Source of the DNA: Marsupella aquatica
Lineage: Eukaryota > Marchantiophyta
Assembly (NCBI GenBank): GCA_973895155.1
Contig: OZ316893.1
Location: forward strand, 21,080,001-21,144,000
Reading direction: 5' to 3'
DNA length: 64,000 nt
Shown here: piece by piece, positions 1 through 12,200 of the stretch
How the letters are laid out: each line of letters starts with the position of its first letter
Numbering within the stretch: position 1 is the first letter of the stretch
The notes under the pieces: model-generated
Databases searched by the model: none
Told to the model about the DNA's origin: nothing
What the model saw: the letters and a program-made list of their open reading frames with translations, nothing else
Position numbers and translations under genes: made by a program

Positions 1-480
1 CTATGTACAGCATTTTTTTAAATCTTAGACGAACCTGTGTCTCAGAATTAAAATATCTAAGATCATGTGCCCTTCATAACTTTTGTTCCTAGTATTTTTG
101 CTTTAGTGCTTTTGCTTTTGGCTTTTTGTTGGTCAGTTCCTTTTCTTTCCGAAGGTTAGTTCAGATCATCAAGTTCGACTTCAAGTTTGGCCCTGTCAGA
201 CAAAAAGTCATGTCATCCTGTTACAAAATGAGGAAAAAACGAGAGCCAATCTTGGCCCTTCGTGACAAATTGATTTTTTGATATCGTCAGATCTACCCAG
301 ACTTTGCTCCCATCTCAAATGTCTGCCAAAGTTGCCCAATATGCGCCCACACTTGGCCAAAATGAGAATTAAAAAGAATTGTAAATTTCAAAAAGTTTGA
401 ATGTATAGGAAAACTACATGATTTATTTGTTTATTTAAAAACTAAAACAGAACAAAATTAAAACAAAAAAAGTCCCTCCT
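1..480. other. Non-coding left edge
   Basis: AT-rich DNA with no convincing reading frame, RNA gene or organised repeat. It precedes the GA-rich minisatellite that starts near base 600. Confidence 0.5.
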
Positions 481-600
481 CTCACATGACTATGCATGGA
501 CTCCCCTATGCAGTGGCTCCCATCGCCAATTGCCCATCCACGGCAACAACAACCATGGCCAAATATAGCATTTATACAACAACAAGCTCAATACTTGTGC

Positions 601-950
601 GTTGCACAAAAGAAGTCGTGTCGGCCAAGATGTCGTTGAGAAAAAAGAGATGTCGTGTCAGCCAAGAGGTTGTGGAGAGAAAAAATGTCATGTTGGCCAA
701 GAGGTGGTTGAGAGAAAAAACGTCATTGAGAAAAAAAGATGTCATGTTGGCCAAGAGGTCGTTGAAAAAATAGTTGTCATGTCGGCCAAGATGTCGTTGA
801 AAAACAAATGTCGTGTCGGCAAAGACATCATTGAGAGAAAATATGTCGTGTCGGCCAAGACATCGTTGAGGGAAATTACCCATGCATTGTACAAAAGATG
901 TTGTTAAGAAAAAAAATGTTCTGTCGCCCAAAATATCATTAAAATAAGGA
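601..950. repeat. GA-rich minisatellite, ~36-40 bp unit
   Basis: About eight diverged copies of a unit built from GTCGTGTCGGCCAAGATGTC followed by GTTGAGAGAAAAAA. Copies vary by substitutions and small indels, so the array is old. Frames stay open on both strands across the array, which is expected of a repeat whose unit lacks stops and is not evidence of coding. A related but looser GA-rich array lies at 12.9-13.13 kb, on the other side of the transposase/ParB locus, and another at 24.2-24.56 kb. Confidence 0.8.
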
Positions 951-964
951 TATCATGGCGCCCT

Positions 965-3900
965 CTATCCGTTATCACCAACGGCACCTCTATCCATAAT
1001 ATTTTGTTCTTTGGCACCTGACTTAAACCCATACATTGCAAAATTTGCAAACTGCCAACTTTGAGTGATAGTGTTAAACCCAGGATCTAGCTCCCAAGTC
1101 TTAGTGGTCTGAAAGCAACGTTCATATCGAACATCATCATTTGCATCATGCTTACCATGTTTAGGCCTCCACCATTGCACTTGGAACATAGGAGCATACC
1201 GCTTAGGAATGCTACTTAGGTGAATGCTCTTAGAAAACCTTGAAGAAACCCTTCACTAAATTGCAAATCTAGTGAAGAAACCTCATGGTTTGGATCCACA
1301 CCACCCAAAGCTCGAACTAACCAGAAACGCCCTTTGCCATTTTTTTGCTCCCATTCATCCTCTGGACGTAAAAACACAAAGTGACCCTCTTGAATATCTT
1401 GTAGGGGAATCCAACGTGCAAGTTCTCGCTCTTCTCGTGCACCAACGAAGGGTGCAGCTTGACCTTCCATCTCTTCCATGTACTCATTTTGAAGGTCCAT
1501 CATCTCTGAATTTTGAGTAGGTTCACTTGAAGGTTGAGAGGTCCCCAAAATCACCTTGTAACCTGTGCCATGGTTAGTCTTTGGCCAGAAATCAGTTGTC
1601 AATGACAATTGTCTTTCTCCCTCCCCTTCTATTGTAAGTGCCTCAGAGAGTGCCATAACAAGCCTCTCCCAATATTTCACCAAAGGAAATCTCTTGCGGT
1701 ATGCTGCAGAGGTCTCATCCTTGCAACTTTTCCTCAAGAAATCAATGTAACGATTAAGGAATGGGATGATTTCCTCGGCTTTCTTTTGTACCTCCCCCGA
1801 TATAGGTTTTGCAAATGGTTGGCCCTCCGGTAAAATGAGCGTGTTTGTGATGAGATCAGTTCTCCAAATTGACCTCCCTGTTGCTGGAAGCCAAGGTTGT
1901 TTGACATGTGCTTTATATTGATACACTGGCACATTATCCCTCATGGAGAATAGAAATGCCACTGGTTTTGAGTGACCTTCAATGTCTTTCACTTGGAAAG
2001 CCTTCAAATAGTGCTTGTAAGATGCAACCTCCTGAATCAATCGTGGTACGGGATGGATGCTTTCACACTCCCAAACCTCAGCCATCAACGCAAGGAGGGT
2101 AGCAACCTCTTTGTACCTGACCTGTTTGGATACTTGAGAAAATAGTGCATCCACATCCTCATGGGTGTGGCCAACCATGAGGAATGACATTTGCAGAGTT
2201 TCAAACACCCCCTGCTAACAAGCTCGCTGCAAAATGCCATCACATATTGATTTTTATTATCTTTTCCTGAATTGTCCATCTGCAGTGTTAGGTGCCTTGG
2301 TAAGGGCTTGAAAGAGCTCGTAGTCTCAGGATCAACTCTAGAACCAACATCTGTTGTGCTGGTTTTTTGGCTCTCCTGACTGTCATCAAGGCCTTGAAAC
2401 TTGAGAATTGAAACATTTTTGGGTTCCAAGTAACCCGCTTGAAATGCTTCAAAGTCCAAAAGAGACTGAAATATTGGCCTAGTTGCGTTCCAATTGAAAG
2501 CTTCAAGCATGTCTCCCGTTTTGTCTCCAGTGTAATCCTCCAAATCTTGAAGGCATTTGGCCAAAGATGTCACAGTGAAGTCTGCATCTCCAGGCCAAAG
2601 GCCAGTCAAACTAAAGTGTGCATACACTCCTGGATCCCTTCCATGGGTTAACATCCCAGTAAGGGCAATGGGCAGAGGTTGACCACTACCAGAGAGAGAT
2701 TTTGGAGTGGGGACCAATCTGGGGATCCAAGTCTTGGCTTGGTCCATCTTATCATGAATAATGCAAAGATAGTTTTGAGGATCCTTCTTTGCAAGAACCC
2801 TATGAGCATAGTAAACATATCTCCTTGACATTTGTTCACGAAGATGTCGTGCTCTTTTCTCTTCAATCTCTGCACGCTCGTTTTTTCTCTTCTCCCGCAT
2901 CAATTGACCTTTGAACTCAGTGCAAAATGTGCACTTGGCAAATGCACTGCCCTTGTGAAAGTCAAAATTATAAAAAGAATTTTTCCAGATGTTGTACATG
3001 GTAACTTCAGTAACCTTAGCATAGCCGTCCAATTCCATCTTTGCAAATACCTCTTGAAAAATCTCCTTCTTAGTGAAACATGATGGGAGTCGATATTCGA
3101 CAATATCGGTGCCGTTGGACCCACCATAGGGAAGATGTGGCATTGGTTCTCCATTTTGGATTAAAATGGACTCCAACAATGCACGAGCATGCAAGGTGCT
3201 TGATCGTGTCTTATGTTGCCCTTGATTTCCATGGAAACCAATTGTGCACCCAGCTTCGTACTGATTTTTGTAATCATAATACTTTGCCGTACTAAACCCA
3301 TGCATTTTTATGAACGCATCCTTACAAACCACACGTCCCTTTAGAACAAAAAATCCTTTTCTCTTGACTTGGTCTTCTCTACACCCAAAAAGATTGAAGA
3401 TATGACTTGTTTTGTTGTCACTTGACATTCCATGGAATTCCCTCCTCATTGCCTCCAAGTCCTCTCTTGGCATGTTCAAGCAACACTTTAACCTGCAACA
3501 ACCTTCTCTTTGGATGGAATCAATGGACTCCTCGGTGATTTTCAAAAGCGCCCTTGATTGCAAATGTTTTTTTTTCTCCTCCAGATCCACTTTGGTCCTT
3601 CTAATGAAATTATAAGGTCTTTTTGGAGGTTTCCCATCACCATCCAAATCCGGGTCGCTCTCATTTCGACCCGATTCTATCCACACATGTGAACCTTTCT
3701 CAAGGATATCCCCGAGAAACATTTGAGATGAAATCAACAACAAAGATTTGATTTCCCACCTCACCAAACCTGGAGTACCAGCACGGATATTTGGAAATAA
3801 TGCGGGATCGTTGATATTCACAACAGCTACACCCACATGCTCTGGACCAAGAAGTTCATCATCAACAGCACCTGCTTCAAAAGGAACTGTGATAACCCCT

Positions 3901-4643
3901 ATCGCAACCTTACGACAACGAGAAACATCATACAAGTCAACTTCCTCTGCCATCCAGTTGGAACGCATTGTAAAATCTTTCAATGGAAGATCCTTAAACA
4001 GGTTTGCACCAACAAACATGCCAGAACCTCGAATAGAGCCTTTTCTTGAAACATCAGCAACATCCCACATTACCCAAGTCTGCATTGCCTCTTGCACTGT
4101 GTCAGCTCCAGGATGCGGATACGGTAATTTTCTATTTCCCTGAACAAGCTCTGATATTTGTATACTGACATGGCCAACACCGAGTCGTTCACTATGACAA
4201 GTGTCCATTGGATTGGTATTGAAGACAACTCCTTTTGATACAAGTTGATCTAAAATGAACATCTCAACCTCCTCTCCTTCAGCAAGGTTGCCTCCTTTAC
4301 CACCAACATCCATTTCGGAACATCCTTCATCCCCGTCCACTGGAGTAGGAACACCATCCACAACGGTTCTTTTCGGCAATGTTGAAGACCTCAAATATGC
4401 CAAGGAAGAATCCCAGATCACACACGAGTCAACTGCATCACCTAGGCTCAATGATGTTTTGGATGGAAATGGTAGTGGACAAGATGTTTCAAGACACCTC
4501 TCGATAAGGACCCCAATTCGATTTTTCCCAAGACAAATATTGTGTATAGTGTCTTTGGGATCAACCTTTTGGATGGTCCCAATTGCCACTTCAAAACCAT
4601 CAATTATCAATGAAACTTCATCCCCTCGCATAAATTTACTCAT
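965..4643 (-). pseudogene. Transposase-like gene (GHTHED family, cf. DUF7869), frameshifted
   Basis: A long frame from 4643 (ATG) to about 2212 continues in a second frame (2208-1216) and a third (about 1225-965). Residues 1-300 hold three loosely repeated ~75-residue units, each ending in a Trp-containing strand; they recall the DUF8039-type repeats of plant transposase-associated proteins. A CxxC cluster (CTFCTEF) follows. Then come three acidic blocks typical of a DDE/RNase H-like nuclease core: HDKMDQAKT near residue 631, LQMDNSGKDNKN near 789, and GHTHEDVDALF in the second frame. Frame 1 runs off at a five-G run (2208-2212 on this strand as C); one more base would put the GHTHED block in frame, so a 1-nt deletion or assembly error is likely. 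A second shift near 1216-1250 separates the C-terminal block with QWWRPK. No introns are needed. The family name is from memory; the role in transposition is inferred from the acidic motifs. Confidence 0.8.
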
Positions 4644-4820
4644 GGTAGCGAAAGGATCTCTGCATCCAAAAACATTTAAAAATTGTTCAGCTGATGTGCA
4701 TACTGATAAGCACTACTCTAGATATTACAATTTTAGATCTAAACATTTGAATTCTATTTAAAGGAAAAAAATATTTGGGAGTTTATGTGTATTGGCTTTA
4801 CACAACAGGATTCTAAGGTC
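4644..4820. other. Short AT-rich spacer upstream of transposase-like gene
   Basis: AT-rich DNA between the start of the minus-strand transposase-like gene and the 27-bp minisatellite. Any promoter of that gene would be here, but no clear TATA box or motif can be singled out. Confidence 0.3.
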
Positions 4821-4826
4821 AGGGAC

Positions 4827-5230
4827 GCTCTTGGAGCGAGGCAAGGTTGCAACGCTCTAGGGGGGAGGCGATTGAGGGTCGCTCTAGGGGCGAGGCGATG
4901 GAGGGTCGCTCTAGGGGCGAGGCGATGGAGGGTCGCTCTAGAGGCGAGGCGATGGAGGGTCGCTCTAGAGGCGAGGCAATGGAGGGACGCTCTAGGGGCG
5001 AGGTGAATGAGGGTCGCTCTAGGGGCGAGGCAATGGAGAGACGCTCTAGGGGCAAGGTGAATGAGGGTCACTCTAGGGGCTAGGTGATGGAGGGTCGCTC
5101 TAGGGGCGAGGCGGTTGAGGGACGCTCTGATGGCGAGGCAATGGAGAGCGGATGCCCTTGGAGAAAAGAAAGGGCAGGATGCTCCTGATGAAAGGTAAGT
5201 GTATGACGCTCTTGGAGCGAGGCAAGGGGA
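4827..5230. repeat. 27-bp minisatellite with CGCTCTAGGGGCGAGG core
   Basis: About eleven units of 27 bp, consensus GAGGCGATGGAGGGTCGCTC followed by TAGGGGC. The array starts and ends with variants of the form CGCTCTTGGAGCGAGGC (near 4827 and 5208). The core CGCTC...GAGCG/GCGAG is the same half-palindrome found as full palindromes in the introns of the neighbouring plus-strand gene. Frames are open on both strands through the array, giving Ala-Pro-Arg or Ser-Arg-Gly-Glu repeats; these are repeat artefacts. Confidence 0.9.
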
Positions 5231-6279
5231 GAGCAAGAAAAGACGAGCACAATCCTGGAGAAGCAAGAATTGTGAAGGAAAAGAGAAAATATGGAAATGA
5301 ATAAATCAGGGGAATGATTAAGCTGAATTAGACCATTGAAGTGTGTAGACGTGTGGGTAGACGAGTGTGTCGTTAGGAACCCTACATTATCTACTACTTA
5401 GTTAGGTCCATATATTAAGATAAAGCTAGGGCCAAATATTTGGTGGATATCATAGAGAAGAAATTAAGAGAATGGTAGATGAAGTAATACCTCTCTTAAG
5501 GACTATAGAAGACGTGTCGCCAACCAAGGACACCAAAACTAATGCAATGTACTTGAAACAGGACTTTCCTTGCACAAACTCTTGTAACCATAAATGTCCA
5601 AGTCAGTCGAATCAATCACCGAACAGAAGCAAGATAGACAAGGGCCGAAGGGCGAGACCGAGAGTGAGCAATGACCAGAAACGCACGCGCCATACAAAAG
5701 AGAGAAATGATTGGAACTGTAGAGCTTTATACCATTTGTGAGCAAGATTTAGCCAAGTTTGTCCTGAAGGGGTTCACAACATCGAGAGGCCAAAAGTCTG
5801 ATTACTCTGATTGGCATTCTGTGGACACCCGTACGACCGTGCATCATTTTTCAAAATCTATGGATACCCGTACAGCTAGGTCATTATGAGGGTTGCGAGT
5901 TCACAGGCGCGTGGAAGGGAGCAAGTGGCTGGGTTGCGTAAGGTCGCATACAATCGGCCGTGGCTGGGGTCACAGGTAGGATTGGCCGTGGCAGTGAGGG
6001 TATAGGAAGGCAAAAGGCAAAGACATTACCTCATTTGCCTCATTGTCTTCTTGCATCCATCTCCTCCTTCATTGTCTTCTTGCCCGGCTGCCCTGGTTTC
6101 CCTCCTCCCTCTTGCCTCGCTCATAGTAGATTTTCTTGCCTCGCTCTGTTGATTTTGCCTTGCTCATAGTAGATTTTTTTCCTTGCTCTGTAGCCTCGCT
6201 CCGTGGTGTGGTCTAGCTATAGGCGTTCTTGTATACTAGGCTGCCACGTGTCATCTAAACGTTTGTGAGGCATTTTTCA
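5231..6279. other. Intergenic region upstream of ParB/MTase/FCP1-like gene
   Basis: About 1 kb with no supportable gene. It holds a short internal repeat (CATAGTAGATTTTCTTGCC-like, near 6122-6180) and CT-rich stretches near 6040-6200 that could be 5'-UTR. It separates the divergently oriented transposase-like pseudogene and the ParB/MTase/FCP1-like gene, so promoter elements of the latter should lie at its right end. Confidence 0.4.
6243..6252 (+). promoter_or_regulatory. G-box / ABRE-like element
   Basis: GCCACGTGTC contains the CACGTG core bound by plant bZIP/bHLH factors. It lies about 30 nt before the predicted ATG at 6280, so it may fall in the 5'-UTR rather than the promoter. The motif alone is weak evidence of function. 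Confidence 0.3.
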
Positions 6280-9200
6280 ATGGCCACTTCCTCTAGTTCT
6301 GATGATTCTACTAGCACTTCTAGTTCTGGGCAGTCCCTGAACTTTGATTCTAGTAAAATCTTTGAGTATGATTCTCAAGACACTTTACTAAAGATGTCGG
6401 TGGAATCCGCTTTGGCCGCCTCAAAGGGATTTCATATCACAGTTCCACGTAAGTATGATTCAACAATTGATGCAAGTTAGTCTTTGAAAGGTCGCTCTTA
6501 GAGCGACCCTATCTTGCCTAAGATTTGTCGTTGTTATTGGTTGGACGTTGATTTAAGTTTTCCTAGGGTCGCTCCAGGAGCGACCCAACTTTGTTGTTGG
6601 TTGGACGTTGATTTAAGTTTTCCTAGGGTCGCTCCAGGAGCGACCCAACTTTGTTGTGGGTTGGACCTTGATTTAAGTTTTCCTAGGGTCGCTCCAGGAG
6701 CGACCCAACTTTGTTGTCGGTTGGACCTTGATTTAAGTTTTCCTAGGGTCACTCCAGGAGCGACCCAAATTTGTTGTCGGTTGGACCTTGATTTAAGTTT
6801 TCCTAGGGTCGCTCCAGGAGCGACCCAAATTTGTTGTTGGTTGGACCTTGATTTAAGTTTTCCTAGGGTCGCTCCAGGAGCGACCCAACCCACATGTTTG
6901 TTGATGCAGACCTTGTCTCCAGCTCGCTCTAGGGTCGAGGCAACACAGAAGATCTCTTGCTTTAATGTTTGTCGTTTCAATTTGTTTTGCCAGGAGAACA
7001 ACTTGGATCCCCAGAGTTAAATATTATGGCCGAGGATGACAAGGACTTTATTTTCCCTGGACAAGATAAGGCAGGATTTTCATGGGCACTTGAAGTAGGG
7101 ATCATGGAGAATGACTTGTCGATGATTTGTATCAAGGCAATCACTGATGAGACAATGAACGACAAGAAGATAGTTGCGTTGGGCCCTGTGGTCCTTGTAA
7201 ATTGCAGTGATAACCGCAATGTTACAATCATTATTGAATCCAGAGAAAGATCTCAGTGGATGAGACTTTACTTGTCAATCAAGATGTACTCGTCAATTAT
7301 CAACGTGGAGTGGATAGCACGCTCGGAGGCTAGTATTTGTTCAATGGGATTTCTTCCAGATGGGTTCACTGCAGAGGATGTTCTTGAGAGGCATGGAAGA
7401 TTCAAATTGAGTGGGGTTGATGTTGTCTTTGGATTCCTCTCTGTGAAGCGGTACATGCATGATCATCCGGACATTATAGATCTTCCTAACACATGGGTTG
7501 TCCAGAGGATGATTGAAACAACACGCTTTTCATATGAGCAAGCAATTGATAAGAGTTTTATTTTCTCTGATGAGTTTGACGAAGATGCTTGCATGAAGTG
7601 GATTTCAACTCAAAAGAAGAAGGAAGAAAAGCATCGAGGTAAGGGGAAGATGAAGATGAAGGCCAAAGAAATGACGTTGGCTGAAACACAGAAGAAGAGA
7701 AAACAAAGAGAGCCAAGGAGTGAAGGAAGTACTAGAGGAAAAAAGGCGGCGTTGAAGAAGAAAGATAAGGACTCCGACAAGAAGCCCAAGAAGAAGGCCA
7801 AGATTGGAAAATCAAAGCCCGTGTCAGCGTCAAAAGCAAGGTTGGTCTTGGATCCGGAGGATGATACATGCCCAACAGATGCACCAGAGGAACGAGATGT
7901 ATTGGAGGGGCAGAAAGCTTTGCGGAACATCGAGCAATACTACACTTTTGGAATCAGGGAGGTTTTTGAAATCCCGGTTAAAAGTATTCTTCCGCCTACT
8001 GCAGTTTTTGTGTATCGGATGTTCAACCAAGCTCATGCCTTAGAGATAGCAAAATCAATGATGAAAAACCCTGGCCAGGAACCACATGTTGCAGATTTGA
8101 TTCCATTTCTAGAGCGCACTAAGCAGTTGTTACATTTTGACAATACCGCACGCGATCGGAAGCAATTTTTGTTTGGTGTTAAGAAGCAAGAGATACAATT
8201 TCTTGCAATCAGTGGGCAACATTCCGCAAAGGCTGCACAATGGATTCAAGGGTGGGCAAACAAGGATGCAAAGCTAACTGATCTTGCTAGCAAACTCCAA
8301 TATCGGAAAGCGAGGATCTTATCAGACCTCACTCCAAGGGCAATTTTGGTCGAGCACTCGAGCCTTTCAAATGCAGTAAATCAGACCATGCAGTTTAAGT
8401 CTTGTTTTCTAGAGACAGTTGTTCATGCGAGAAGGCAATTTGATGAATGTGGGAAACCACCGCGTCCAGGAATTGGAACAAACCAAAGTAAAGACAACCA
8501 GAAATACCAGGTAAACATTTTCATTAGTTGGAACTGTAGTTTAATTTTGCCTCGCTCTTAGAGCGACCCAAATGAAATTGAACGATGAATACAATGATTG
8601 CCCCAACCATTTTCATATGGCTTTGTCATTTTCTTCGCCTCGCTCTAGGGGCGAGGCAGAGAAGTTGAAGTTTCTAAGTTTAAACATCTAACATGTTTTT
8701 TGGTGGATGAATGTAAATGCAGGATTGGTTTGCCCTCGCAAAGATAACAATGGGAAAGTCGAGCTTGAAAGCCATTTTTTGGTTGCTCTTTGCTGAGGAT
8801 AAGCTTTTCCATTTATGGCAAACTGTTTGTTGGGATTGGTTGGTAGGGAAGCTCCCTGGCGGGGCAGGAGAGTATGGTGGGCCGCGGCCACTAAAGCTGG
8901 TCACGCCAACTCTTTTTAGATGTTTTGAAGGGGAGATCAGTTCTAAGGATATCATTGATATATTGACCGCGGTTTATGAGAAGAAAGCACTTCTCAAGAA
9001 AGATGCCTCCAACAAGATGGATCTGGTGTCAATGCCAGATATGGCTCATACCATCAAGGTAATGACTAAATTGAAGCAAGTCATTGTTGAGTACTTTGTT
9101 GAGAAGCACAAGGAGAAGTTTCCCGGGGGGACATCGTGGGCTTCGGTGGTCAACATCATGCCGGCCTTGGGATCTCAACTTGAGCTGACAAAATTGCGAA

Positions 9201-12200
9201 GAGCAGCTGGGGAGGTCTACCTTAGCAGTTTATTAAGGAAGAACATTGTGAAGGAGGCTTTCCCTCAAAGTCTAATGGTGAGATTAGACGGGTTGTACTG
9301 CAAACAATTTGGTGGAGTTGGGCGCACACGAACAGAGCCTTTCTTGACGTTCTTCAGTGAGAATCTAATGAAGACAACCACGCCAGAGTTATCGGAAGAG
9401 GCGACGCCAATGTGTCCACTTGCAATTGTTGATTTTAGTAGGGCACGACAACATGAATGGACAGATTCGGAAATTTTTGTATTGCTCCAATATATTGTGG
9501 AGTTGCCAAGGAATACAACCATTGTAGTTGTCATGACTACTCATCCAGGGCCACTTCCAGCCAACATCTTAAGTGCCCTAAGGAAATTAGGACATGAAAA
9601 GCATTTGCCCATCCATGTTGAATACGGGAGTTATGATCGGGAAGATCGCCCAAATCCGCAGGGCTTAATTTTTACAGGAGCGATTGAGCAGGTCATTTTT
9701 GCTGGAATTACAGGTGAAGACAATTTTGATTGGAATCGATTGTTTAAGCCAGAGTTCAATTCAAAATTTAGTCTTCACCCCGATGTTGACTGTGATTTCA
9801 ATATTGAAGTGAAGGCTGACAAGCAAGAGAAAAGCAAGGGAAAAGAGAATGAGACAGAGGAGCAGTCTCCCGCATTTGATATGGCAGATTTATTGCGGCA
9901 AGCTCCAATGTTTGAGATGGTCGGAAGTCGAGGAGGATTTGTCAATCCGCATGCCAAGCCCCGACACATGCTCAAAAATATTATTGAATGTTTTTCCGGT
10001 GAGGGGGAGACTGTCCTCGATTTTTTTTCAGGAGGGCAGGTTTTGAAGGTGGCCTTGTTGGCATACCGAGATTGTTTTGTCTATTCAGACACTTTGCAAG
10101 AACACCATTTCACCCAAGCATATGCAAGGGTTTTGTGCAACAGGATTCCCTCCCTTATGAAAGAGCGGATGGGAGTACATGGTCCTAGTAGAGCTCATCT
10201 AAGTGTTCTTTGCGGGCCTATGGACAACCCCCAACCGGGCCCTCAACGAGTTGACCTTGAGGATGGTGAGTTGCAGCATGATGACGGAGGTTCAAGTCCT
10301 ATGGTAGAGGAGGATTTTGGCGGAAATTGGGATGCTCGAGCAACAGAAATGGTTGGCATTACTACCTACGGTGTTGAAGGGCTACCTCAACTCGACATAG
10401 TGATGTCGGGTCGCCCTGAGAGCGACCCTCCATCAAATCCTCTCAACCCTGAAGTATCAAAATTGCATCCCGAGAGACCACAGGTATCGTGCACATTGGA
10501 TGCAGGTTGGCAGAATATTGGGGCCACTACACCCACCACGGACCTACAAGTTGGTATTGCAGAAGCGATTGAAGACAACCTTCCACTTGGAGAGACAACA
10601 AATGTTGAAGCTGAAGAGGCAGGTGCTTCAACTTGTTCCGAGTCTCCTCAATTTTGTTCGTCAGGGAATAAATTGGTCTTCACAAGGATGTCAAGCGGAA
10701 GCCCCATAATATTACGCTTGTCTCAAAAGTCTGGATCTGAGATAGGTAGAACAGGATATATGAAGACAGTCCGTCATGCAACTCATTTCATTTGGAGAAA
10801 TGGACCTAAAGTTGGATTGAAAGAAACGTTGGAGGATGCGCCTAAGTTAATGGTCAAACCTGATTACATAATAGACAAATTGAGATTGAGTCCAGTGTTT
10901 GCGCCGCCAACGTTGGTGGAGCAGCTTCCTGTTGGCGTCAATTCTGATATCCAAAGTGATCTAGGTGATAAAATGATAGATGAATATGGGTCATTTAGTA
11001 GTGGAGGTTAATATTATGGTTTCGTTCTTCTATTTTTCACAATAATCTAAAATATTATGTTTGGAAATCATATATGGACAGACCAAAGTTTTGTCATAGC
11101 ATCTCTTCCATCGAAGGATATTATTGGTCTACCTTCAGCAAGCGGTACCCTGGTCCAAGACAAAGCATTTGAGCAAGGTACTTCTACATTGATATATCAA
11201 AATGCTTTGACATTCAAAAATGATATGTTTGTTTTCCCCATTAGGTCGGGTCGATCCAGGTTTGACCCTAAGTTCTTCTTTTATATCTTTTAGATATAAT
11301 TTTGATTCATTTGGATCTTTGCAGATTTCACTCCTAAATTGCACTCTGATATAAGAAGAAAACTCTTGATTTTGGACCTGAACAAAATTTGTTGGGATTG
11401 CGTCAAAACAAAAAGCTCGGGACCGTTAAGATCTACAACAACTGTGCAGGGTGTGCATTGGGGGAGACGGGGTGGATTCAATTTCATGTACGTGGAAAGG
11501 CCAGGGTTGCACCAATTTTTGGAGGTGGCTTTCAAAGGTTTTGATGTCGCATTGTGGACTTGTGCGGGGAGGCCAAGAACTAATGAAATGATGAATTTGA
11601 TTTTCAAAGAAGAGGAGCGGAGGCAATTTAAATTTGTTTTCACACAAGAAGATGCTTTTGATAGTGGCATAAAAAGACCGGACGTAGCAGATGGGAAAGC
11701 AAATATTATGTTGAAGGATTTGCATGTGGTGTGGAGTCGTTTTGGAGACAAGTATGATGATACAAACACTCTACTTATTGATGACTCTCCAGTGAAGGCT
11801 TTTGCAAATCCACAGTATAGTGGTTTGTTCCCAACTCCCTTCTCACACATTGCCGAGAGTGACACTTTTCTACCAGAGATACTTTGGCCATTCCTTAGAA
11901 AATTGTGGAAGGCTTATGACATCCGACAATATATATCTGTCAACAATCCACTTTGGTCATTTGTTAATATAAATGATGACCGTGAAAGTAATGCTGCAAT
12001 CTATGATTTACTTTCCCATAAGTGGGGAAGTAAGATTTGGCGTTCCAAGATTGAGTATACCATCTTGGATGTCACTGGAGATGAGATATGTTGGGAAGTG
12101 AGGGATATGGTACAATCCTACCCTACATTTGAGAACCTGACCGAAGATGATATGAAAGATGTGGTCAACAACTGTTTGGGCGAGTCTTATGCAGGTCCCT

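Larger units (their letters stand above)
6449..6993 (+). other. Intron 1 of the fusion gene, filled by palindrome array
   Basis: Donor GTAAGT follows phase 1 of exon 1; acceptor TTTTGCCAG precedes the in-frame continuation. More than two thirds of the 545-bp intron is the 60-bp palindromic array plus two single related palindromes, at 6490-6508 and near 6921-6939. Confidence 0.7.

Noticed and set aside
572-931. 119-codon minus-strand and 101-codon plus-strand frames
   Set aside because: Both come from the GA-rich minisatellite; the repeat unit has no stops in these frames.
4754-5266. 170-codon minus-strand frame with Ala-Pro-Arg repeats
   Set aside because: It is the translation of the 27-bp minisatellite; other frames on both strands are equally open.
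6538-6897. CRISPR-like regular repeats
   Set aside because: Spacers between palindromes are themselves repeats rather than unique, and the context is a plant intron.
6514-7020. Long frames on both strands with repeated SFPRVAPGATQ / GKLKSRSN units
   Set aside because: These are translations of the 60-bp palindrome array, which lies within a predicted intron. 60 is a multiple of 3, so any stop-free unit gives a long frame.
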